Positions 1 through 5,413 of a stretch of 6,649 nt of DNA are shown here, piece by piece. Origin of the DNA: Candidatus Zhuqueibacterota bacterium. Its GTDB lineage: Bacteria > Zhuqueibacterota > Zhuqueibacteria > Residuimicrobiales > Residuimicrobiaceae. How positions within the stretch are numbered: the stretch's first letter is position 1; each line of letters opens with the position of its first letter. The notes beneath the pieces were generated by a model. The model ran no database searches and had not been told where the DNA came from. It saw nothing but the letters and a program-made list of their open reading frames with translations. The stretch spans positions 1-6,649 of the forward strand of contig JAFGSU010000037.1 of assembly GCA_016934435.1 (NCBI GenBank), read 5' to 3'. The position numbers and the translations under genes are program-made.

Positions 1-510
1 AACATCCGGCTGAAGAATCTGCTCGTGCCCGGCACCGAAGGCGGGATAACGCTCCATCTGCCCGAGGGAGAGCGCATGTGGATTTACGATGCGGCGATGA
101 AATATAAAGAGGCCGGCGTGCCGCTGGTAGTGCTCGCCGGCAAAGAGTACGGCACCGGATCATCGCGCGACTGGGCCGCCAAAGGAACGACGTTGCTGGG
201 CATTCGCGCGGTGATCGCCGAGAGTTTCGAACGCATCCATCGCAGCAATTTAGTGGGCATGGGCGTTTTGCCGCTGCAATTTAAGCCGGGCGATTCGGCC
301 GGGTCTTTGGGCCTCACCGGACGCGAACTCTATTCCATTCATCTGGATGATCAATTAAAGCCGAGGCAGGAAGTGCAGGTGGTCGCGCGGCAAGACGGCA
401 GGGGTGAAATCATCTTCAATACAGTGGTGCGCATCGATACGCCGGTGGAAATTAGCTACTATCGCAACGGCGGCATTTTGCAGACGGTATTGCGGCAGAT
501 GTTGAAATAG
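1..510 (+). CDS. acnA: Aconitate hydratase, AcnA/IRP type, C-terminal fragment (5' end outside window)
   Basis: Aconitase isomerises citrate to isocitrate via cis-aconitate in the cytoplasmic TCA cycle, using a [4Fe-4S] cluster. The frame is open from base 1 and ends at TAG 508-510, giving 169 residues of the C-terminal swivel domain. The clearest signatures are GTGSSRDWAAKG at fragment residues 51-62, which contains the substrate-binding Ser-Ser-Arg, and ERIHRSNLVGMGVLPLQF at 77-94. Both are hallmarks of the AcnA/IRP1 branch rather than AcnB. The cluster-binding cysteines lie in the upstream domains, outside the window. The C-terminus looks intact. No rho-independent terminator follows directly; an A-rich run at about 519-526 is followed by the repeat-rich gap. 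A related swivel-domain enzyme such as 2-methylcitrate dehydratase AcnD is a less likely alternative that the missing N-terminus would settle. Confidence 0.93.
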   Translation, partial: NIRLKNLLVPGTEGGITLHLPEGERMWIYDAAMKYKEAGVPLVVLAGKEYGTGSSRDWAAKGTTLLGIRAVIAESFERIHRSNLVGMGVLPLQFKPGDSAGSLGLTGRELYSIHLDDQLKPRQEVQVVARQDGRGEIIFNTVVRIDTPVEISYYRNGGILQTVLRQMLK

Positions 511-624
511 GCCGATTGAAAAAAAACAGGTCATTTTGGCGATATGGATTCTGTGCCTCGGTCAACATCTCAGAACAGCAGAGACCGCCACGCTCCAACA
601 CAGCCCATCTGAGAATTGATGCTC

Positions 625-896
625 GATTGCTCCGCTCGCGGTGACATCCTTTTTTTTGTTATTGCGTGAATAATGGCATCTTTGCCATACTCCACTCGCA
701 ATGACATTTCTAAATGACAGAGCCCCCTGTCACTGCGAGCGGAGGCGCTGAGCAATCCATTCGTGATAATATGCCGTGGAGCGCGGCAGTCCCCGCTGTA
801 GGAGCAATAAACCGGTCCCTTTTGGCGGAGATTGCTTCGTTCCAGCGCAGATTTGATCATAAACACAACTACAGTTCCTCCACTCGCAATGACATT
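625..896. repeat. Cluster of degenerate REP-like repeat fragments (GCGAGCGGA...GCAATC / CACTCGCAATGACAT)
   Basis: Several related units lie within 270 bp. The 21-nt unit at 625-645 is the reverse complement of the unit at 729-757 with one mismatch, apart from an extra 8 nt (ggcgctga) in the latter. An 18-nt unit, tccactcgcaatgacatt, occurs identically at 691-708 and 879-896. A further half-unit, gagattgcttcgttcc at 828-843, faces the 879-896 unit; together they look like a split copy of the widespread environmental repeat that reads roughly GTCATTGCGAG...GAAGCAATCTC. A similar piece, gagatggcttcgctcc, sits at 1363-1378. Identity to that known repeat class is from memory; the internal copies are seen directly. 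Confidence 0.7.
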
Positions 897-953
897 ATTT
901 TTTATGTCCTTTTTCGATCGCGCCGCAAATCACTCCGCCCCGGGCGCTGGGGA

Positions 954-1107
954 GGGACATCCGTCCCAATAGATTCGGATACAGCCACCCGATCCCGCTT
1001 CGGCGAATGGCGGGATAAAAATCCCGCATCAGCATTCCGTCCGGCAGCCATCTGCCGGGCGATCTTTTTTCAATATCACCATCGGAACGCGGACATTCCT
1101 GTCCGCG
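954..1107. repeat. Array of four short hairpins, including GGACATTCCTGTCC-type palindromes
   Basis: Four compact inverted repeats lie in about 150 bp. Stem gggac 954-958 pairs with gtccc 963-967 over a 4-nt loop. Stem atcccgc 992-998 pairs with gcgggat 1010-1016. Stem ccggcag 1041-1047 pairs with ctgccgg 1052-1058 over a 4-nt loop and is followed by a T-run at 1065-1070. Stem cgcggac 1088-1094 pairs with gtccgcg 1101-1107 over a 6-nt loop. The first and last share a GGACAT-n-GTCC core, suggesting copies of one palindromic repeat family. The third, with its T-run, could act as a weak terminator on the + strand. Confidence 0.6.
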
Positions 1108-1173
1108 CTTTGCCGAACCGTACAATGCTTGCATCTTTCTCCGGACTGCGGCACCTCGGCGCCGCTCCGCTCC

Positions 1174-1191
1174 TCACACGTCGACGTGTGA
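1174..1191. repeat. 18-bp perfect palindrome
   Basis: The sequence tcacacgtcgacgtgtga reads identically on both strands with no spacer. A loop-free perfect palindrome of this length is more typical of a dimeric protein binding site or repeat core than of an RNA hairpin. It lies 407 bp upstream of the dehydrogenase start, far for a classical operator, and within the repeat-rich gap, so a repeat origin is at least as likely. Confidence 0.5.
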
Positions 1192-1332
1192 CAGAGCGCC
1201 GTTGTGCCGGCACCCTGCAAATCAAAAGCCGGGAATCGTGATGATTCATGCCCACCGCTATCATCGCCAGCAAAGTAATCAGGTAGGTATAAAAAAAGTA
1301 TACAATCGAACGTGGTTATTCCCACAGAAGGG

Positions 1333-1358
1333 GAAAGTAGGCGAATACTCGCCCTTTC
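1333..1358 (+). other. Bulged hairpin in the gap before the dehydrogenase
   Basis: Bases gaaag 1333-1337 pair with ctttc 1354-1358, and ggcga 1340-1344 pairs with tcgcc 1349-1353, leaving a 2-nt bulge (ta) on the left arm and a 4-nt loop. No T-tract follows, so it is not a canonical terminator. Its role is unknown. Confidence 0.35.
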
Positions 1359-1421
1359 AACAGAGATGGCTTCGCTCCAACGCGAAAACCACACCACAAA
1401 GTAAAAAACTGCAATAATCTG

Positions 1422-1450
1422 TTGACTTTGACCAATATCTCGATTATTTT
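1422..1450 (+). promoter_or_regulatory. Candidate promoter for the dehydrogenase gene
   Basis: TTGACT at 1422-1427 matches the sigma70 -35 box at 5 of 6 positions. TATTTT at 1445-1450, after a 17-nt spacer, matches the -10 box at 4 of 6. Transcription would give a leader of about 140 nt before the ATG at 1598. If the host uses a Bacteroidota-type primary sigma factor, this consensus may not apply, so the call is tentative. Confidence 0.25.
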
Positions 1451-1597
1451 TAGAGGTAGCCGCAACAGATCAGCCATCATCCGCGATAAAAAGCCGCAGG
1501 ATGAGGCGAGATATCGTCTTCCGATCCAGCTTGATGAGACATAAAATACACGATATGTCAAAAAAGTAGCTAACCCATCTAACAAAGGAGATCCTCT

Positions 1598-2689
1598 ATG
1601 CCTGTCACAGTAAACGATCAAAAGTTGTTGGAATTCACCAAAGATGTCTTTTTAACATTTGGTGTGTCGCAGGAGGAAGCCCACATTTGCGCCGACAATC
1701 TGGTGACAGCCGACTTGCGCGGCATTCCTTCGCACGGCGTCGCCCGGTTGAAACGGTACGTCGACGGGATGAAAGACGGCACCATTTTACCGCTCACCAA
1801 ACCCGAAATCGTACGTGAAACCCCTTCCTGTGCCAACATCGACGGCAAGGCCGGACTCGGTCAGGTGGTAGGGCATTTTGCCACCAAACTGGTCATTGAT
1901 AAAGGACAAAAAACCGGCGTCGGCATCGTTACTGTTTACAACAGTAACCATTACGGCATTGCCGGTTACTACAGCCATATGATTTTAGAAGCGGGAATGC
2001 TCGGTATTTCTATGACCAACTCGGCGCCGTTGGTTGTACCGACTTTCGGCAAGGAAATGATCATCGGCACCAATCCCATCAGTCTGACGGCGCCCACCAA
2101 ACGCAACCGTCCGTTTTTCCTCGATATGGCCACCTCGGTGGTACCGCGCGGCAAACTGGAAGTGTACGACCGTCTGGAAAAAGCGCTGCCCGAAGGCTGG
2201 GCGGTCAATTCGCTGGGTAAAGTCACAACCAATGCCGCTGAAGTGCTGAAAAACATGACAGCACGAGCAGGCGGCGGTATCCTGCCGCTCGGCGGTGAAG
2301 GCGAACTTTTCAGCGGTTACAAAGGCTACGGCATGTCGGTTCTGGTCGACATTCTCAGTGGTGTCCTATCCGGCGGCGCATTCGGAGATTTGGTGAACCG
2401 AAAGGGACCCCAGGGTGAAAAAATACCGGCCGACGTGGCGCATTTTTTTATGGCGCTGAAAATCGAGAATTTCGTCGATCTCGACACATTTAAGGAAAAG
2501 ATGGATGAATACATCGATCGGCTGAAAAATTCATCCAAAGCCGACGGCGCTACGCGCATCTACATCCACGGCGAAAAGGAATACGAACTCTACGACAAAC
2601 ATAAAAAATCCGGCGTGCCGCTGGACGACAAAACCTATGCGACGCTTAAAACCATCGGCGAAGAAAGAAATGTGACGTTCGAGCTCTGA
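1598..2689 (+). CDS. Ldh_2/MDH2-family NAD(P)-dependent 2-hydroxyacid (malate/lactate-type) dehydrogenase
   Basis: The 363-residue protein belongs to the Ldh_2 family (malate/L-lactate/ureidoglycolate/2,3-diketogulonate dehydrogenases: MDH of archaea, AllD, ComC, YiaK), which is unrelated to classical Rossmann LDH/MDH. Visible family motifs are SHG at 45-47, NSNHYG at 115-120 with the conserved His118, GTNP at 157-160, DMATS at 176-180 followed by RGK 184-186, and the Gly-rich GYKGYGM segment at 240-246 before a VDILSG helix. Length is slightly above the usual 330-350. The start is supported by AAAGGAG at 1584-1590, 7 nt before ATG. The substrate cannot be read from sequence: malate, lactate, sulfolactate, ureidoglycolate and diketogulonate are all possible. 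It is a soluble cytoplasmic enzyme that appears to be transcribed alone, being flanked by gaps of 1.1 kb and 0.5 kb. No clear terminator follows the TGA. Confidence 0.92.
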   Translation: MPVTVNDQKLLEFTKDVFLTFGVSQEEAHICADNLVTADLRGIPSHGVARLKRYVDGMKDGTILPLTKPEIVRETPSCANIDGKAGLGQVVGHFATKLVIDKGQKTGVGIVTVYNSNHYGIAGYYSHMILEAGMLGISMTNSAPLVVPTFGKEMIIGTNPISLTAPTKRNRPFFLDMATSVVPRGKLEVYDRLEKALPEGWAVNSLGKVTTNAAEVLKNMTARAGGGILPLGGEGELFSGYKGYGMSVLVDILSGVLSGGAFGDLVNRKGPQGEKIPADVAHFFMALKIENFVDLDTFKEKMDEYIDRLKNSSKADGATRIYIHGEKEYELYDKHKKSGVPLDDKTYATLKTIGEERNVTFEL

Positions 2690-2850
2690 GGAGGCAACTC
2701 CCACAGCCGCAGCCATTGTAACAAAAACCGTCGGAAAGCTCATTATTGAAAAAGATTAATTACCCCACATCCTGATAATCTATCATAGAGGAGACTGTCC
2801 ATAAAGTGCGATTACAACCGTCAAATATAGTTAAATGACGTCATGGCCGC

Positions 2851-2920
2851 CTCATCCTGTCCTTCTCTCCGCCAAAAATCGGACGGACAGGCCCCTTGAG
2901 AAACGGGGGAGAAGGCACTC
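2851..2920. repeat. Imperfect inverted-repeat unit, probably a dispersed genomic repeat
   Basis: Arm cctgtcc 2856-2862 pairs with ggacagg 2885-2891, while the overlapping arm ccttctc 2861-2867 can pair with gagaagg 2909-2915. The two stems are mutually exclusive at the shared bases. The composition (CCTTCTC ... CCCCTTGAG ... GGGGGAGAAGG) resembles a palindromic repeat often seen between genes of environmental bacteria. That resemblance is from memory; only the arms are seen directly. Confidence 0.45.
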
Positions 2921-2943
2921 ATAACGTAGATTCTTTACATTTT

Positions 2944-2973
2944 TTGAACTTTTGGGACAACCTCATACATAAT
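2944..2973 (+). promoter_or_regulatory. Candidate promoter for the hydrolase-YhcH gene
   Basis: TTGAAC at 2944-2949 and CATAAT at 2968-2973 are separated by 18 nt, matching the sigma70 consensus at 4 of 6 and 5 of 6 positions. A start near 2980 would place the 2996-3030 hairpin at the very 5' end of a transcript with a leader of about 200 nt. Short AT-rich matches of this kind arise easily by chance. Confidence 0.28.
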
Positions 2974-2995
2974 ATATCGTAAATTCTGGCATCAA

Positions 2996-3030
2996 GAAGT
3001 GGGGTTCACCTTCATGGTGGGTCCCACTTT
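2996..3030 (+). promoter_or_regulatory. Strong stem-loop in the putative 5' leader (or late terminator/processing hairpin)
   Basis: AAGTGGG at 2997-3003 pairs with CCCACTT at 3023-3029, three consecutive G-U/U-G pairs follow (3004-3006 with 3020-3022), and CACC 3007-3010 pairs with GGTG 3016-3019 around a 5-nt loop ttcat. This gives a continuous 14-bp stem, plus a possible G-U pair at 2996/3030. On the opposite strand the wobbles become A-C mismatches, so the fold favours + strand RNA. The tail after it (tagcgtaatt) lacks a T-run, which argues against a simple terminator for the dehydrogenase gene ending 306 bp upstream. Confidence 0.5.
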
Positions 3031-3184
3031 AGCGTAATTGAAATAGAGTGTTACCAGCACGCTGTTCCTTCCCCGTAACCGGGGGATATAATTCGTTTTC
3101 TTTGTTTTTTTGACTTTTGACAGCCCCTATACTGCGACGGCGATTCAAACAGAATGATTCCGACGCCATCCGTAGAGGAAAGAT

Positions 3185-4690
3185 ATGAAGAAGAGGCACA
3201 TATATATCCGTTTACTCTTAATTTCCATAACACTCATACTATTCCTACAGATTCCGTACTTTGATTGTTCACTTTTGCGATCATCGTCCACTGAGACCAT
3301 TGCTTTTAAAACGTTACAATTTGAAATAGTGGGCCACCTGCACATGCCCGGCGGGCCAGAGCCGCATCCGGCCATCATCATTGTACACGGTGATGGTCGG
3401 GGCACGCGAGGCTATTATCGAGCGATGCGTGAAAAATTCAACACCGCCGGTTATGCGACGTTCATCTGGGACAAACCCGGATTCGGCGAATCGAAAGGTC
3501 CATTCAGCGACGACAGCACCCTGACCGAACGAGCTGCGATCCTGTTGCATGCGATTCGTACCCTGAAAACCCATCCCAGGTTGAACCCCGACCGCATCGG
3601 TGTCTGGGGCGTCAGCCAGGCCGGCTACGTGATTCCGTTGGCGCTGCAACAGGGGGCCGATATCGCCTTCATGATCCTGGTCGGCGCGCCCGGAGAGGAT
3701 GGTGTGCAGCAGACCGCTTATTTCGTCAGCCGGCAAATCCTCTGTGAGGGCGCCTCCGAAATCCAGGCCATGGAAGCCGATTCGCTGGCGGCCGGTGTGC
3801 TGCGCGCCCAGACTTATGAAGAATACGTCGCTTACGGACGCACATTGCTGGACCGCTATCCCCTTGTGAAAGTGATCGATTTTATGGCCGGCATCCTTCC
3901 GAGAGAACGATGGTCGCCGAGAAAGCGCGACGGTGAAAGTTTCTTCAATCCCATGCCGATCATCGCCAGGACGCCCATCCCGGCTTTGGTGTTCTATGGC
4001 GAGCTGGACAAAAACGTCGATCCCATCCAGGGCGCAGCAGCCTACCGGACGGCGCTGGCGAAAGCGGGTAACGAGCACTCACAGGTGGTACTGTTGCCAG
4101 AGGTCGATCATGATATGGTGCCCTGCAAGACCGGCTGCATGAGAGAGAGGAACAATCGTTCCAGCTGGCGCGTCCATCCCGAGTATCTGGATGGCATGAT
4201 AAAATGGCTGAAAAACACGGAGAAAGGAACCATGAAAACACCGATCGTCGATCGTCTGGAAAATTGGCAAAAATATGCCCACTTGCACCCGGCATTCAGC
4301 AGGGCATTTGCGTTTTTAAACGATAGCCATTTGGCCGAACTGGCGTTGACCAAACACGATATCGAAGTCGACCAACTTTATTGCACCATGGCCAAGCGTC
4401 CGGGCCGGACGCGAGCCGAGTCGCCGCTGGAAGCGCATCAAAAATACATCGATATCCAGTATGTCATCTCCGGGGAAGATGAAATGGGCTGGAAACCGCA
4501 GGCCGACTGTCAAAAAGTGAAACGAGCCTACGACGCCGAACGAGATATCATCTTTTACAGCGACGAGCCGGAGCAATGGATCAAGGTGCCGGCCGGCTCG
4601 TTCATCATCTTTTTCCCGCAGGATGCGCACGCGCCGCTGGTGAGTGATGGTGAGATCCATAAAGCTGTAATCAAGGTGGCAGTGGAGTAG
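3185..4690 (+). CDS. Alpha/beta hydrolase fused to a YhcH/YjgK/YiaL (DUF386) domain
   Basis: The 501-residue product has two parts. Residues 1-8 are basic and about 9-26 hydrophobic, a signal peptide or anchor; Cys28 is preceded by Phe-Asp, so it is not a lipobox. Residues about 38-345 are an alpha/beta hydrolase with HGDG at 68-71 (oxyanion region), nucleophile elbow GVSQAG with Ser144, acid candidate Asp275 (YGELD; Asp279 nearby) and His309 (VDHDM). Residues 350-501 form a full-length YhcH/YjgK/YiaL cupin-like domain, with EAHQKYIDIQ at 416-425 (His418), FFPQDAHAP at 476-484 (His482) and the C-terminal IHKAVIKV. E. coli YhcH (NanQ) of this family is an N-acetylneuraminate anomerase. Start ATG 3185 has GAGG at 3175-3178. 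The hydrolase substrate is unknown. No linker is visible: the domains abut at an internal ATG with its own Shine-Dalgarno, so this may be two genes joined by a lost stop codon. Confidence 0.88.
   Translation: MKKRHIYIRLLLISITLILFLQIPYFDCSLLRSSSTETIAFKTLQFEIVGHLHMPGGPEPHPAIIIVHGDGRGTRGYYRAMREKFNTAGYATFIWDKPGFGESKGPFSDDSTLTERAAILLHAIRTLKTHPRLNPDRIGVWGVSQAGYVIPLALQQGADIAFMILVGAPGEDGVQQTAYFVSRQILCEGASEIQAMEADSLAAGVLRAQTYEEYVAYGRTLLDRYPLVKVIDFMAGILPRERWSPRKRDGESFFNPMPIIARTPIPALVFYGELDKNVDPIQGAAAYRTALAKAGNEHSQVVLLPEVDHDMVPCKTGCMRERNNRSSWRVHPEYLDGMIKWLKNTEKGTMKTPIVDRLENWQKYAHLHPAFSRAFAFLNDSHLAELALTKHDIEVDQLYCTMAKRPGRTRAESPLEAHQKYIDIQYVISGEDEMGWKPQADCQKVKRAYDAERDIIFYSDEPEQWIKVPAGSFIIFFPQDAHAPLVSDGEIHKAVIKVAVE
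4219..4690 (+). other. Internal ribosome binding site and in-frame ATG for a stand-alone YhcH-family protein
   Basis: GGAG at 4219-4222 lies 9 nt before ATG 4232, with a second purine run AAGGA at 4224-4228 closer in. Translation from this ATG would give 152 residues, about the normal length of YhcH/YjgK/YiaL proteins, starting MKTPIVDRLENW as expected for a native N-terminus. The Shine-Dalgarno is embedded in codons 345-348 of the fusion (ACG GAG AAA GGA), and single substitutions in GAG, AAA or GGA would make a stop. This looks like a formerly separate downstream cistron whose upstream stop has been lost. Whether the short form is made cannot be decided from sequence. Confidence 0.55.
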
Positions 4691-4779
4691 AGCGGAGTAC
4701 TGTCTCAGGTCGCCGTTGGACTCCAAGGATTCTGCGTAGCGATTCTTCCATCACAAATAAATTTGTTAATAGGAGAGAT

Positions 4780-5178
4780 ATGATAAAAGCTATCATCGAT
4801 CCTTTTACCGATCGGCAAGTTGGGTTTGTTCTCGTGTTGTTGTCGGTCTTAATGTCATCCAAACTCTTGGCACAATGGCAGCCCACCGCCGGGCCCTACG
4901 GCGGCGGAATCCAGTGTCTGGCCGCATCAGGCACTAATCTTTTTTGCGGAAGCCAGGGCGGTGTCTTTCTCTCAACCAACAACGGCGCCGAATGGACGGC
5001 GGTTAATTCCCGATTGAACAATTCCAAAATCAAAACGATAACCGTGATGGGCATAAATATTTTCGCCGGAACACACCGCCTCGTCTGGGACGCCTCCCGG
5101 GTGCCGTCGGGGGTATATTGCTGTCACATGAGAGTGGCCGATCACATCAGCCTGAAAAAATTGATCATCCTAAGATAG
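4780..5178 (+). CDS. Short exported protein: one BNR-type repeat joined to a T9SS-like C-terminal tail; probably internally deleted remnant
   Basis: The 132-residue product has a hydrophobic segment at 15-31 ending LLAQ, a plausible signal peptide cleaved after Ala31. Residues 44-83 form one beta-propeller-type repeat of the BNR/sortilin/PSII-stability class (ASGTNLFCGSQGGVFLSTNNG, then EWTAVNS), and 84-98 begin a second repeat (IKTITVMGINIFAGT) that stops short. At residue 99 the sequence switches to HRLVWDASRVPSGVY...LKKLIILR, the last strands of a FlgD-like/type IX secretion C-terminal domain. Full-length relatives have many repeats and about 70-80 residues of tail domain, so a large in-frame central deletion is inferred, with the join near 5062-5073. 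The Cys-Cys at 114-115, where relatives usually have aromatic residues, hints at relaxed selection. AGGAG at 4771-4775 supports the start. It is probably non-functional, although the frame is open. Confidence 0.72.
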   Translation: MIKAIIDPFTDRQVGFVLVLLSVLMSSKLLAQWQPTAGPYGGGIQCLAASGTNLFCGSQGGVFLSTNNGAEWTAVNSRLNNSKIKTITVMGINIFAGTHRLVWDASRVPSGVYCCHMRVADHISLKKLIILR

Positions 5179-5413
5179 CAGGTGAACAACATGATGGAGA
5201 ATGGATTTCACAACCCGATATAACAGCACGACATTTGCTTTTTCCGCGAGAGCCATTGAACCAAGTACGTCATGTGCACCGGAAACCATGTTTCAACGAG
5301 CACAAAACAGCATTATCTTGCAGGGGGCATGTGGATGGTTTGCCGCATAACAAGCGACTATGCTACCATGTGTAGAAACAAGCGGCCTGCTTTGACAGCC
5401 GAAAAAAAATAAT

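Larger units (their letters stand above)
511..1597. other. Long non-coding, repeat-rich intergenic region
   Basis: This stretch of about 1.1 kb separates the aconitase and dehydrogenase genes. Open frames exist on both strands, but none gives a recognisable protein. They overlap one another, lack good ribosome binding sites and simply translate the repeats: the + frame 714-1241 is rich in Ser, Arg and Ala with no fold-like pattern. The left half holds REP-like fragments, the middle a set of compact hairpins, and the right part becomes AT-richer towards the next gene. I see no RNA gene and no transposase remnant. Confidence 0.75.
2690..3184. other. Intergenic region with repeat unit, candidate promoter and structured leader
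   Basis: No convincing gene lies here; the short minus-strand frames reaching into it are shadows of neighbouring genes. It contains a 10-bp palindrome atgacgtcat at 2835-2844, a repeat-like inverted unit at about 2851-2920, a candidate promoter at 2944-2973, a strong hairpin at 2996-3030 and a smaller stem (ccccg 3071-3075 with cgggg 3080-3084, 4-nt loop). A perfect TATAAT occurs at 3087-3092 but without a -35 box at proper spacing. Everything after about 2980 could be the 5' leader of the hydrolase-fusion gene. Confidence 0.6.

Noticed and set aside
714..1241. 175-codon open frame in the first intergenic region as a possible gene
   Set aside because: It consists of translated repeat fragments, with Ser/Arg/Ala-rich low-complexity composition, no ribosome binding site and overlapping frames of similar length on the other strand.
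1029..1397. Minus-strand open frame of 122 codons in the same gap
   Set aside because: No recognisable domain. It runs through the hairpin array and the palindrome, and its composition matches repeat translation.
2791..2812. Sequence gagactgtccataaagtg as a possible insertion sequence terminus
   Set aside because: It vaguely resembles ends of some IS elements, but no matching inverted partner, target duplication or transposase remnant is visible nearby.
3116..3125. Ten-base match TTTGACAGCC shared with 5391-5400 as a common regulatory site
   Set aside because: Matches of 10 bases are expected by chance many times in a window of this size, and the positions relative to the start codons differ.
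3110..3133. TTGACT/TTGACA with TATACT upstream of the fusion gene as a sigma70 promoter
   Set aside because: The spacers are only 12 and 5 nt, too short for a functional -35/-10 pair.
3314..4078. 254-codon minus-strand open frame antisense to the hydrolase
   Set aside because: It is a shadow of the GC-rich codon pattern of the strongly supported + strand hydrolase, with no family resemblance of its own.
5118..5375. 85-codon open frame overlapping the tail of the BNR-type protein
   Set aside because: No recognisable motif and no clear Shine-Dalgarno. It overlaps the convincing VWDASRVPSGVY tail in another frame.
5392..5397. Perfect TTGACA just before the DUF1295 gene as a promoter -35 box
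   Set aside because: A -10 box at normal spacing would fall inside the coding region after ATG 5414, so it cannot drive this gene as annotated.
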